DNA of 64,000 nt from Bacteroides caecigallinarum (GTDB lineage: Bacteria > Bacteroidota > Bacteroidia > Bacteroidales > Bacteroidaceae), in contig NZ_JADYTJ010000002.1 in assembly GCF_021531075.1 (NCBI RefSeq), forward strand, positions 1 to 64,000, in the 5' to 3' direction. The notes beneath the pieces are model-generated. The model saw only the letters and a program-made list of their open reading frames with translations, did not search any database and had not been told where the DNA came from. The number at the start of each line of letters is the position of its first letter. Positions within the stretch are counted from its first letter, which is position 1. Positions 28,255 to 37,300 of the stretch are shown here, piece after piece. The translations under genes were made by a program, and so were the position numbers.

Positions 28255-29436
28255 CTAATGTTTTTTTATCAACCTATCCATATCCTCCGAAATCTTGTCA
28301 TCTGTAACTTTTGCGTATCCTTGTGTCGTTCTGATATTTGTATGTCCCATCATTTTGGATATGCTTTCCATAGGAACCCCTGCAGAGACCATTAGGGTGC
28401 CAAAAGTGTGACGACTTTGATGATATGACAGGTTATGTTTGAACTGATGGGAAAAGCCCAACTCATGTATTTCAAACCAGATCATATCACGTATTGGTAA
28501 CGGGAAGATGGTCTTGCTGTCATCTGTCGTATTATACAAGGAAATTATCTGCTCCGCGACCGGATGCAATGGTATAAATGACTCAACGCTTGTTTTCTTG
28601 CGGAATGTTCTGATATATTTCCGTCCTTCCGCAGTTGTACCTATATGATGAGGATAGAGATTGCGTACATCAACATAAGCCAAACCGCAAAAACATGAAA
28701 ATATAAAGGTTCTTCTTGCCAGTTCTTGTAATGGATCAAGTTTAGGACTGCTCATTATCTCCTGAAGTTGTTTCTTGCTTATGTACATGAGCTTTGCAGG
28801 TGCCTTCTTTTCATATTTTATATCATCCAAAGGATTATACCTCAAGATTCCGTTATCTACGGCTAAATAGACCAAACGTTTCAGCCAACAAAGACAATGA
28901 TTCCGGTATGATGGCTTATGAGGATAATTTGTTTTCAGATATAAAATATAATTGATGCCAAACTCTTCGGTTATATCTGTAAAAAGCATGTCCTCCTTAC
29001 CCAGAGAACGGATGTATTCACCCAGATAGTAATGATACATTTTTGATTGTCGGTAACTGGAAGTTGAATCTATTTGAATGGAACGGATTTTCAAATTTTC
29101 CCGTTCCACTTCCCCTGCTTGTAATATATACTTCGGGATGTCGGCAGTTCCTGTCATGGCTGTTTTCAGCAGTTCCGCACTAATGACGCCGTTCACTTTC
29201 AACAGTTCAGCATAAGTTTCATCTACGCGTTTCTTATATTCACAAAGCATTCCATTCAGTCTGTTGTTTTTGACTTCTCCTTTCTTGCTGTTCCACTCTT
29301 CCGGCTGGCAATATAACCCGGTCGATAATGCAACAGCCTTCCCGTCTATTGTAATACGACACATGATTGATGTGGTCCCGTCAGATTTGACTTTACCGCG
29401 GTTTATATAATACAGTTGCTTATATGTACTTCTCAT
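28255..29436 (-). CDS. IntDOT-like tyrosine recombinase (twin, second)
   Basis: The 393-residue integrase has an arm-binding N-terminus with a EEWNSKKGEV segment, a SAM-like domain and a catalytic domain with CGLAYVDV in place of the first arginine box. HQSRHTFG, MMGHTN and TQGYAK supply the H-R-H-Y residues. It lies 19 bases downstream of another complete integrase gene; such twin integrases are typical of some Bacteroidales elements. It is probably one of the recombinases that moved the block containing IetAS, the R-M operon and Qat. Confidence 0.87.
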   Translation of the reverse strand: MRSTYKQLYYINRGKVKSDGTTSIMCRITIDGKAVALSTGLYCQPEEWNSKKGEVKNNRLNGMLCEYKKRVDETYAELLKVNGVISAELLKTAMTGTADIPKYILQAGEVERENLKIRSIQIDSTSSYRQSKMYHYYLGEYIRSLGKEDMLFTDITEEFGINYILYLKTNYPHKPSYRNHCLCWLKRLVYLAVDNGILRYNPLDDIKYEKKAPAKLMYISKKQLQEIMSSPKLDPLQELARRTFIFSCFCGLAYVDVRNLYPHHIGTTAEGRKYIRTFRKKTSVESFIPLHPVAEQIISLYNTTDDSKTIFPLPIRDMIWFEIHELGFSHQFKHNLSYHQSRHTFGTLMVSAGVPMESISKMMGHTNIRTTQGYAKVTDDKISEDMDRLIKKH

Positions 29437-29455
29437 GATTCTTTCTTTTTTGATT

Positions 29456-30685
29456 TTATAATACCAGTTTCATATCACTCGTTGCTTCGATGAATTTGTC
29501 CATATCCTCAAAAAGTTTTTTAGGAGTTACCCTTGCATAAAGCTGAGTTGTTGTCAGATTGGTATGCCCCAGCATTTTGCTGATTGTTTCAATTGGGACA
29601 CCAGCCTCAAGGGTTATCAGACTTCCGAAGGTATGTCTTCCCATGTGATAGACCAGGTCACAACTTATGCCTGCCAGATCCCGTAAACCTTTCATGTGCC
29701 GTCGCATATTAGGATGGTGTATCATCGGGAAAAGCTCATCCCTTTCATCCGAACGATATTTTTCTATTAGAGCGATAGCCTCCGGCAGCAATTTGACGCG
29801 TGCCTGATAATCATTTTTCTTTCTCAAATACTTTAACCACAAATTGCCCTTATCATCCTTGTATATATTCTCTCGGGTAATTGAAACCGCATCTGCATAT
29901 GGGACTCCTGTATAACAGGCGAAAAGGAATAAATCTCTGGCTATGTTATGAGTGACTCTTTCCGGTGGTATTACAACATCACGGATCTTCTCAAAATCCT
30001 CACGACTCAAAGCCCGTGGTGGTTTACGGTGCTCTTGGGGCAGTTTGAAATTCACAAAATAACGCTTTTCCGCATATCCTTCCTTAAATGCCATCCGGCA
30101 GATTTTCTTCAGGATGGCCAGATAATGTCTTGCCGTATCTACCGCAAGTCCTTTGTCCTTCAGAATATAATCCTGAAACTCCCAAGGAATGTGTTCATTC
30201 AACTGACCAAAAGCGACATCACTTGTCTTGAATCGTTTTTGAATATATTCACCAAGATACCTACGGGTGTAAATGTATGTTGACATGGAGCTTTTTGCCA
30301 CATCTATACCGATTCTTGAGCGCATATCCTCGATATGCATATCAAGCCGTTTCAACAGAGTCATCTGGGTTTCCACACTTCCCTGGAAAAGCTCTTTTAC
30401 GGCAGTCGCGTCAAAATCAATCTTACGTTCTACAAGTGAATCAAATGCAGAATTGACAGAAAGCAGGAGCCGGTCAATTTTTGCATTAATATCAACGGCT
30501 TCTTTACTCTTTCCATTCAGTCGGCTTTCTCTTGGATTCCATAACTCCGGAGTACATGACAGCTTACAACTGAATTGTGCCATCGTGTTGTTCACCGTTA
30601 TTCGCCCCATTATCGGAGCCTTTCCGAATTTATCAAGACCGCTCTTTTTCAGGTAGAGCAACACCTTAAATTTTTCTACTTTCAT
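29456..30685 (-). CDS. IntDOT-like tyrosine recombinase (twin, first)
   Basis: About 409 residues. The catalytic domain has TGVPYADAV at the first box, then HMGRHTFG, MLGHTN and the tyrosine in TQLYAR. I chose the ATG at 30685 (MKVEKFKVLLYLKK), because an upstream TTG overlaps the promoter whose -7 element TAATTTTG reads on the minus strand at 30711-30704. Together with the integrase at 28255 it forms a two-recombinase operon near the right end of the inferred inserted block. Confidence 0.87.
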   Translation of the reverse strand: MKVEKFKVLLYLKKSGLDKFGKAPIMGRITVNNTMAQFSCKLSCTPELWNPRESRLNGKSKEAVDINAKIDRLLLSVNSAFDSLVERKIDFDATAVKELFQGSVETQMTLLKRLDMHIEDMRSRIGIDVAKSSMSTYIYTRRYLGEYIQKRFKTSDVAFGQLNEHIPWEFQDYILKDKGLAVDTARHYLAILKKICRMAFKEGYAEKRYFVNFKLPQEHRKPPRALSREDFEKIRDVVIPPERVTHNIARDLFLFACYTGVPYADAVSITRENIYKDDKGNLWLKYLRKKNDYQARVKLLPEAIALIEKYRSDERDELFPMIHHPNMRRHMKGLRDLAGISCDLVYHMGRHTFGSLITLEAGVPIETISKMLGHTNLTTTQLYARVTPKKLFEDMDKFIEATSDMKLVL

Positions 30686-30703
30686 ACGCTTATTTTTTAA
30701 TGG

Positions 30704-30711
30704 CAAAATTA
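30704..30711 (-). promoter_or_regulatory. Promoter -7 element for the twin integrases
   Basis: TAATTTTG on the minus strand is a perfect match to the Bacteroides TAnnTTTG element, 18 bases before the chosen ATG. This implies a very short leader. Confidence 0.6.
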
Positions 30712-30797
30712 CCTATTTTATAAGCGTCCTTTGATATGCAAAATGCTGACATATAGTGAATAACAGCCTCTGTGACAGCTTCTTCATTGTTCAGTCT

Positions 30798-30843
30798 GTT
30801 ACCTATTCGGCTCAGGTAACTGGGCAGCTAACATTCTGGTAAC
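30798..30843. repeat. GGTAAC/GTTACC repeats, candidate integrase arm sites
   Basis: GTTACCT (30798-30804) and AGGTAAC (30814-30820) form a perfect 7-base inverted repeat, and GGTAAC occurs again at 30838-30843. The hexamer also appears at 7912-7917, close to the other end of the inferred inserted block. The other bases of 30712-30971 show no gene. Confidence 0.4.
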
Positions 30844-30971
30844 TGAACACCTGCAATATCCTGTCCATTTTTGCTTTCCATTATCTCAGCAAAAAACAGA
30901 ACTTTTGCTCATATTCAACCAATTACGTTTTCCTTTCTCATCCCTTCATCTGCTTGCTTCCTATATTCTGT

Positions 30972-31189
30972 TCCATGTGGCCCGGCACACGTTCGCCGTG
31001 ACCGTCTGTCTGGAAAACGGACTTCCAATAGAAACACTTTCCAAAATGCTCGGACATACCAATTTGAGGGTTACACAAGCCTATGCCAAAATCACATACA
31101 GAAAAGTCACGGAGGACATGAAGGTATTAAAGAACAAGCTGAAGGACTGGAAGCCGGAATCCGGTCCGATGAAATCTGATGACATTTAA
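30972..31189 (+). pseudogene. C-terminal fragment of an IntDOT-like integrase
   Basis: The reading frame contains [18 protein letters not shown] and the tyrosine in TQAYAKI, the last three catalytic boxes of an integrase, and ends with a lysine-rich tail. Upstream of FHVARH the frame is not integrase-like. The fragment begins at the point where the N-terminal fragment at 6812-7843 stops (TFH), on the same strand. It is followed by an excisionase gene at 31274. Confidence 0.78.
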
Positions 31190-31204
31190 TGAAATCTGAT
31201 GACA
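31169..31204. repeat. Tandem ATCTGATGAC repeats, 20-bp period (copy 1)
   Basis: ATGAAATCTGATGACA occurs at 31169-31184 and again at 31189-31204, exactly 20 bp apart, spanning the integrase stop codon and ending 69 bases before the excisionase start. A matching pair is found at 39604-39633. The spacing equals about two helical turns, which suggests a protein-binding site. Confidence 0.6.
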
Positions 31205-31273
31205 ACAGGCTCCGGCGGTTTGCAGTGGCATGGGAATGCGGATATCTTTGTTTCAAACCAAAAAGGACAGATT

Positions 31274-31564
31274 ATGGGAACAATCATCACCAGATCAGAC
31301 AAGGAAGTGCTTCATTTCTTCGATGAAATGAAAAGGGTATCGGATCTCATCGACCATTTGCCAATGGACAACCAGCACTTATTGGACGGGGAAAACTATC
31401 TGACAGATACGGAACTAGCCGGAAAGCTCAAGCTAAGCAAGCGTACGCTGCTGGACTACAGAAGCAACGGCATATTGCCTTATTACCAGATAGGAGGAAA
31501 AATCCTATACCGGGAAAGCGATATCGTACGACTGCTGGAAAAGAACCGAAAAGAAGCGTTCTGA
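31274..31564 (+). CDS. Excisionase-like helix-turn-helix protein (type 2)
   Basis: About 96 residues from the ATG at 31274; an upstream in-frame start at 31199 lies inside the repeat region and is less likely. The excisionase-type fold shows LTDTELAGKLKLSKRTLLDYRSNG and the wing GGKILYRESDI. It is a paralogue of the protein at 22069. It stands directly downstream of the integrase C-terminal fragment, which fits an ancestral int-xis pair. A second copy of its 3' end is found at 38132-38156. Confidence 0.82.
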   Translation: MGTIITRSDKEVLHFFDEMKRVSDLIDHLPMDNQHLLDGENYLTDTELAGKLKLSKRTLLDYRSNGILPYYQIGGKILYRESDIVRLLEKNRKEAF

Positions 31565-31567
31565 CAT
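31543..31567. repeat. 25-bp direct repeat, left copy (end of excisionase gene)
   Basis: This segment, which codes for NRKEAF-stop and a few following bases, matches 38132-38156 at 24 of 25 positions in the same orientation. The pair brackets 6.6 kb containing the reverse-transcriptase module. Confidence 0.8.
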
Positions 31568-31587
31568 CCGGTTCTATTTATGGGAAA

Positions 31588-31625
31588 GAGGGTGCACTTC
31601 AAAATGTACATTTTGATGCACCCTC
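31588..31625. terminator. Hairpin after the excisionase gene
   Basis: GAGGGTGCA (31588-31596) pairs with TGCACCCTC (31617-31625). The loop is itself an 18-base perfect palindrome with core AAAATGTACATTTT. It probably terminates the excisionase transcript; the long dyad could also be an element end. Confidence 0.65.
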
Positions 31626-32015
31626 ATGTTGTTATAATATGTACTCAAGATGTACTTCAGTTAATTCTTACTTTATATAGTCTAGTTGTAATTTTGCGAT
31701 TGGATACTGCTCCCAAAAGAATGTCTGCTAAGTAGTAAAAAACACACTCGCATAACGACTCCCAGATACCTTTATATTGCTAACGCACCACTCCTCAACA
31801 AAGCCCATTTTTTCGTCCGGCATCATCACAAAATCAACGATTTTGATACAAGATAAAAAATTAAATTTGTACATCACTCCTAGGGTAAATTTACCTCGGA
31901 CACACTTTATAAAACACTTCCCTGCAGCTTCAAGAAGATGGTGTAATAGTACCTGAATAACCGGAAGGGATAGATAATGTTAAAATATAAGCTACCTACA
32001 AATGTCAATAAATCA
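31626..32015. other. AT-rich intergenic region at the left of the RT module
   Basis: No gene is supported. TAATTTTG at 31689-31696 is a perfect -7-type element but lacks a clear -33 partner. The rest shows no recognisable structure. Confidence 0.4.
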
Positions 32016-32359
32016 TGAACAATAGCACAGAACCAAAATCTGAAATAGAGGCCCAATCTAAAACAGTTCATGCTTCACAATAGGGTACACAACCTGAATC
32101 TATTGCACAATCCATAAATTATGAATTGTTTAGCATGCTATATAACAGGTTTCTCGTAGAATGGAGAATGCGACTTCGCTTATATGATATGGGGATTGTG
32201 ACCACCCTAATGGCCATTTTCATTTTCTCCATAAGTCTCTGTATTCTTGGTACGATGCCTAGCCCTCTTGTCTTCAATCATATATTTTCCCTGCTGCAAT
32301 ACAAATTCCTTGCAAAAATTATCGGCCATACAAAAAAATTCTGTAATTTTAAATTTTGA
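32016..32359 (+). pseudogene. Small membrane protein gene with in-frame stop
   Basis: A frame from ATG 32016 codes for 22 polar residues (MNNSTEPKSEIEAQ...), meets TAG at 32082-32084, and continues in the same frame to 32359. The continuation reads YELFSMLYNRFLVEW and a hydrophobic segment (TTLMAIFIFSISLCILG). The continuity across the stop suggests a single gene of 114 codons broken by a nonsense change. A shorter protein from 32126 is possible. It lies 240 bases before the RT operon and may once have belonged to it. Confidence 0.5.
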
Positions 32360-32597
32360 GAACATAACAGTAATCGTTTAAATGTTATAATTGAGTACTA
32401 TAGATTGAACACTTTTTGTTGTTATATTCCTAATTTTCAATGAAATATTTATTCGTTTATATCGAACTTACGTTAAATATAGAAATTATCAAATAAAGAG
32501 TTATGTGTGATTAACTAAAAAGGTCCACGCTGAAAGGATGTCTCAATTTAAAGAAAAAAATGATATATATAGATAATTTTAAAATCAAAAGTTTTCT
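32360..32597. other. AT-rich leader of the RT operon, possible ncRNA region
   Basis: These 238 bases have no gene and are strongly AT-rich. Some defence reverse transcriptases use a non-coding RNA encoded next to the RT gene, so this region and 37813-38131 are the places to look. I see no clear promoter-plus-terminator unit here. Confidence 0.35.
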
Positions 32598-33632
32598 ATG
32601 ATTTCTCCTGAAACAATAAAAAAACTGCACGAACTGAATTGTGAGGATGTGGCTAGAAGACTAGGATTGGAAGTCAATATGCATCAGGCTCATTGCTTTA
32701 TGCATCAGGACAAAAGGCCTAGCCTTGCCTTTAAGAACAATTTATGGAAATGTTTTGCTTGCGATAAAGGTGGAGATGCTATCTCTCTAGTGGAAGAAAA
32801 ATGTAATCTTTCGTTTGTAGAAGCATGTACGTGGCTTTGCGAACAATACCATATTTACATGCCTTCAACTAACCTGAAAAATACAAAAAAGAGACCTAAA
32901 CTCAGACACAGAAGAACTCTTGTTATCGACAGGGAAGAAAGTAGGCCTGATTTTGATGGTGACGTGGCTTCAGCCATCATAAACCTAGCTGATTTGGAAG
33001 CCAAAGGAAAGGAGTTTCTTTTTACGGAAAGGAAACTGTCGGCCCAAGTGGTGGAAAAGATGAAAATCAAATCGGTAGAAGATCCGACAGAAATGAAAGA
33101 GATTCTAATGAATACCTTTGGTGAAGAGCGTTTAATTAAATGTAAAGTGTTAAAAAGAGATAACAACAAGATACAATTAACCATCAATATTCCTTCGTTA
33201 CTGATACCGTATTTTGACAGAACAGGCAAACTGGTGGCTTTACAATCTCGCTACTTGGGCACAAACGAAAATATACCTCGATTCAAGATGCTGTGCAATT
33301 CACGTAAACAGCTTTACAATATGGTTTTACTAGCTAAGTTGCAAGAAGGAAACAAATTATATATAATGGAGGGAATTACTGACTGTCTGGCTATGCTATC
33401 GGCCGGATATCCTGCTGTTGCCATTCAAAGTGCAACGACTATCCCGGAAACGGAACTAGATAAATTATCTGGATTTGATTTGGTGATGGTCCATGATAAT
33501 GATAAAGCTGGAGTAAGTGCTTTCTATCACTTGCACCGTAGCCTGCTTAGATACGGATGCCGTCTGAAATGCGCAACGATTCCTGCGCTGTTCAAGGATT
33601 ATTCTGCATATTATCTATACTTAAAAAAATAA
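32598..33632 (+). CDS. Primase-like protein with CHC2 zinc finger and TOPRIM domain
   Basis: The 344-residue protein starts with a DnaG-type zinc finger (about 31-62: HCFMH and KCFACDKGGDAISLV) and ends with a TOPRIM domain (MEGITDC near 255, VHDNDKAG near 300). The helicase-binding end of housekeeping DnaG is absent. It is the first gene of a three-gene operon with an unknown protein and an RT-HD fusion. It could prime synthesis, process nucleic acid made by the RT, or act as a TOPRIM nuclease. It differs from OLD-type TOPRIM nucleases in having the zinc finger and no ABC ATPase. Confidence 0.8.
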   Translation: MISPETIKKLHELNCEDVARRLGLEVNMHQAHCFMHQDKRPSLAFKNNLWKCFACDKGGDAISLVEEKCNLSFVEACTWLCEQYHIYMPSTNLKNTKKRPKLRHRRTLVIDREESRPDFDGDVASAIINLADLEAKGKEFLFTERKLSAQVVEKMKIKSVEDPTEMKEILMNTFGEERLIKCKVLKRDNNKIQLTINIPSLLIPYFDRTGKLVALQSRYLGTNENIPRFKMLCNSRKQLYNMVLLAKLQEGNKLYIMEGITDCLAMLSAGYPAVAIQSATTIPETELDKLSGFDLVMVHDNDKAGVSAFYHLHRSLLRYGCRLKCATIPALFKDYSAYYLYLKK

Positions 33633-33638
33633 AAGGCG

Positions 33639-34379
33639 ATGGAAAAAGATAAATTAGAAAGAAACGTCATTCAGCCTTCACTCAAAGAGTTTTCCAGAGA
33701 GATGCTGAGCCAGCTCATTGAAATCAGCTTTATCGAGCTAGAACAGGCTCCAGCTGAGGGTGAGCCCCAAGCCAATGGAAACCCACAAGACGAAAAGGGA
33801 TATACCAAATATGAATCCCGATATCTAGTTCAGAAAGAATTGTTTTCACTGATGCTTTTTGATCCAATGCTGGAAGAACAGATTTCGATGAGGAAAAATG
33901 CGAACTTCGACTACATGACAGGATTGCACTTTTTCATTACGGCCAATAAGAATTTCCATTATAACTTTGGATTTTTTGAGCAGCAGATAGATTTTTTTGA
34001 TCAGATTCTGAATGGTTGGTGTAGCTTTCTGGATCAGGTAGTGAGAGACGTAACCGCTCTACAGGGCTTTATAACGGAACAATGTGTAGAACTAGAATTT
34101 GATGGTATTTTACGCTTATTCTTATGTAAAGATACCATCATCAGTGCCTCTCTCAATCTAGATAGTTTCAATACCATTTTTAAAAAACGAACAGGAAACT
34201 ATCACTATCATTTTGGTCTGTACTTGTGTGAAAGAAATAACCAAAAAACTCAGCTTATGGTATCTGGTCAAGGTGACGGGAAAGGCAAAGAAAGTGGTTT
34301 ATACCAAGCTGTTAATTGGTTTAACAACCTCGTTGAATCATTAGAAAAGAAATATAATGCAACATTAAAACAGAATTGA
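33639..34379 (+). CDS. Unknown protein of the RT module
   Basis: This 246-residue protein is not recognised. It has a charged N-terminal part with an acidic, proline-containing linker (about 35-55) and a mostly alpha/beta body with aromatic-rich strands (FHYNFGFFEQQ, YHYHFGLYLCERN) and a C-terminal helix. No catalytic motif is visible. It lies 6 bases after the primase-like gene and 1 base before the RT gene, so it is almost certainly co-expressed and may be a partner or inhibitor of the RT-HD protein. Confidence 0.7.
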   Translation: MEKDKLERNVIQPSLKEFSREMLSQLIEISFIELEQAPAEGEPQANGNPQDEKGYTKYESRYLVQKELFSLMLFDPMLEEQISMRKNANFDYMTGLHFFITANKNFHYNFGFFEQQIDFFDQILNGWCSFLDQVVRDVTALQGFITEQCVELEFDGILRLFLCKDTIISASLNLDSFNTIFKKRTGNYHYHFGLYLCERNNQKTQLMVSGQGDGKGKESGLYQAVNWFNNLVESLEKKYNATLKQN

Positions 34380-34380
34380 C

Positions 34381-37300
34381 ATGAGTCTATTTGATACTAT
34401 CACGCACCGAAGGAACATTTACAAGGCTATTTATGCACTGGATTCCTACATCTGTGAACGAAATCTTCTATCGGTAGAGGATCTGAAGTGCTATTATCAG
34501 CTGAAGGATAAATTTGACTTTGACGGCACAATCATGGATGTTATAGAGAAATGCCAGAAGAAACTTGAGAAGATACTGAACGAAGAAAATGATGATTTCT
34601 TTACCGTTTCAGTATACTATAAGATAAAGAAACTGAAAGATGAAAACGGAAAACAGTTAGTTACTTACAGACCGTTACATACTGCAAGTCTGATTGATCA
34701 AATCTGCATGGCCGCCTTGCTGATCCCACTGATGTTTGATGACAGTAAAAGCGTGCGGAACAAGTCGGAGCTTTCAAGGATGATTCCACATAATTTTTTT
34801 GGTAATATGCCGAGTGAAAGTGTAGATAGTCTTTTTATGAATTGGACAGAAAAGTATCGGCAATATTCTAAAATTATCCAAGACAAGAGCCGGGAATATT
34901 TGAAGACGCGGGAATATGATACGGTAATCAACTTTGATTTGGCAGATTTCTTTCCTTCCATAGACCCGGCCAGAATGTATAATTTCATCCTGAATCTGTT
35001 AGTTCCTAAATATCCCGATAAGGACGACTTGAAAACCTTGAAGAAGGCCATTGTGAAACTGCTCTATTTCAAGATTCAGGAAGATTCTCTGAGGGGGTGG
35101 ATGGATGTTTATTATCCGAATACGGACACGACGTCTTTTAAGAAGGTTTTCATGAACAGAGGAATTGCTCAGGGATTGCCTCAATCTTATTTCTTCGGGA
35201 ATCTATGTATGATTGACATTGCGGACAAAATGGCATCAACCGAAGAGTTGAAACAATCAGATGCCTATTTTTATGTGGATGACTCGGTTATTTTTGCTAA
35301 AGGGATTAACCAAGGAAATTTTAGAGCACTGATAACTAGACTAAACAATACTATCAAGGAATCACCGGCCAAGTGTGACGAACAGCCGGAGTTGAATCAA
35401 GTTTACCTGGATTTTCAGAAAAAAATTAACTACCAAATAAAATTTCATGAAGACGAGAAAAGTACAATTTGTACCATTGAAGAGGCGTTTAACGGAATGG
35501 AAGGGCTCTTCCTGGTGCAACGACCTGTCTCGATGGGAGGTTGGATACATGGAAATATTGATGAAGTGGACGAACATGTATCCCTGAAGAAACTCAATGC
35601 ACTCCAGACGGTAGTAGAAAACCAACTTTTAGAGGTAAAAAAGAAACAAGAAAAGGACCCTAATAAAAAGCAATGGGGCGAAACCCGAATAAAATGGCTA
35701 TCCAGATATTTGAAATATTTCATTTATCGGCAACGGAAATTGAAACTTATCATCAATGGTCAGTTTGATGAGTCCATGAAAGCAGATTTCTATGATGATT
35801 TCCATATCACGACATTGGGTATGGAGGCAAATGAAAATCAAGACAAAGCCGTCAAAGTTAATAAATTTGAGGAGGAAATCTTCCAGGCTGAAATAGGAAT
35901 GTTTGCCAAGGCAATGACTTTCGATGATTTAAAGGAGTTCTGTAATAATATCCAATCATTTGATAAGATATTGGCAAGCTATAACTGTCCGAATGAGCGC
36001 AATTTTAAAGCGCTGTATTACTATAAGACTACTGAATTATTGGAACAAACCCATTTTCTGCAACAAACAGATAGCTATGCTTCCTTGAAGCAATTACTTT
36101 TACGCACTTTCCCTTTTCAGAATATTGAGGTGTTCTTGGATACAATCTATCAGGATCATACTGTAAACGAAAAAGGTTTTTGGGGAAAACAAACATTTCT
36201 TCCAGCAGAGGAGAATAAGGATAAGGAGAAAAAAAAGAAAGAATGTTGGATTGAATTACCTGATTGGGTGGACTTTATTTTTAACAATTCATCGGAATTC
36301 AAACGGAAAATACTTAATTGCTGCTTTTCGCTGGCTTGCAGGATCAGGGTTGAAGACAGCCTAACTATCTTACATACGGATCTGAAACCGGTAAGATATT
36401 ATGAATTACGTATTTTATCCATTCTAAGGAACCGAAAATGCAATTGTGAGGATTTCTTTCACTTCCTACAGCAATTAGATTATAAGGACGTGAATGAAAA
36501 GATGGAAATTGACTTGGGTATCTTAGAAGCTTTGACTATTTTCAGGCAACGAGTACAAGATCCGATGAAAATAGACCGACTCATCCAGACGCACCGGCTT
36601 GTGAAAAGTTTGTGGCACAATGGTTCTAAGTTCCTGAATGCTTATACGCTTCACAACCATGAACATGCCATTAATCTGATTAAGAATGTGGTGAGAATGG
36701 TCAACAACATTGATTTTTTAAACATAAAATCAACGGATTATTTCTTGTTATTCCAGGCCTGTTATCTGCATGACATCAGTATGGTGATTCATCCGAATAT
36801 AGCGTCTTTCAATGAATCAAATCCGGATTCAGAAGTGTTAATCAGCCAATGGATGGATGAAATGTTAAAGATAGAGAATGATGTCACTAGGACTTTTAAA
36901 GAAGACCATTTTTCTCTAACAGAAATACTTCAATTACGAAAAAAAATCGGTAGATTGCAAGTAGAAGCTTTCCAGAAGGTTTTCAATTTTTTTGAGAACA
37001 AGGTCAGAAACGCCCATCAGCAAGACAGTGCTAAATACATCCGGAGCTGGCAGAAAGGAATCTTGTCTCATCTTTCAGAAGTTGAAGCCGATATGATTGC
37101 AAAAGTTTCAGAAAGTCATGGTTGGGATAGCATACACGTGTATAGCCTGAAGTCTGAGGCAAAGGAAGAGTTGGTCAGTATTAAATATATGATGATTCTT
37201 ATACGTATGGCTGACTTGTTGGATCTGGCAAATGATAGAATAGACTACTATCTTCTGAAGCAGAACCGGTCTCAAATGAGCCTTCTTTCCCGGTTTCACT

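Noticed and set aside
7843-30911. TTGCTCA direct repeat (7843-7849 and 30905-30911) as attachment core of the inserted block
   Set aside because: Seven bases is too short to trust, and it does not coincide with the right-hand integrase junction near 30972.
30905-30971. The ATG-started upstream part of the integrase C-terminal frame
   Set aside because: The residues before FHVARH are unlike integrase sequence and probably come from the inserted block, so I start the fragment at 30972.
31199-31273. Upstream start for the excisionase at 31274
   Set aside because: The extra 25 residues overlap the 20-bp repeats and are not shared with the paralogue at 22069.
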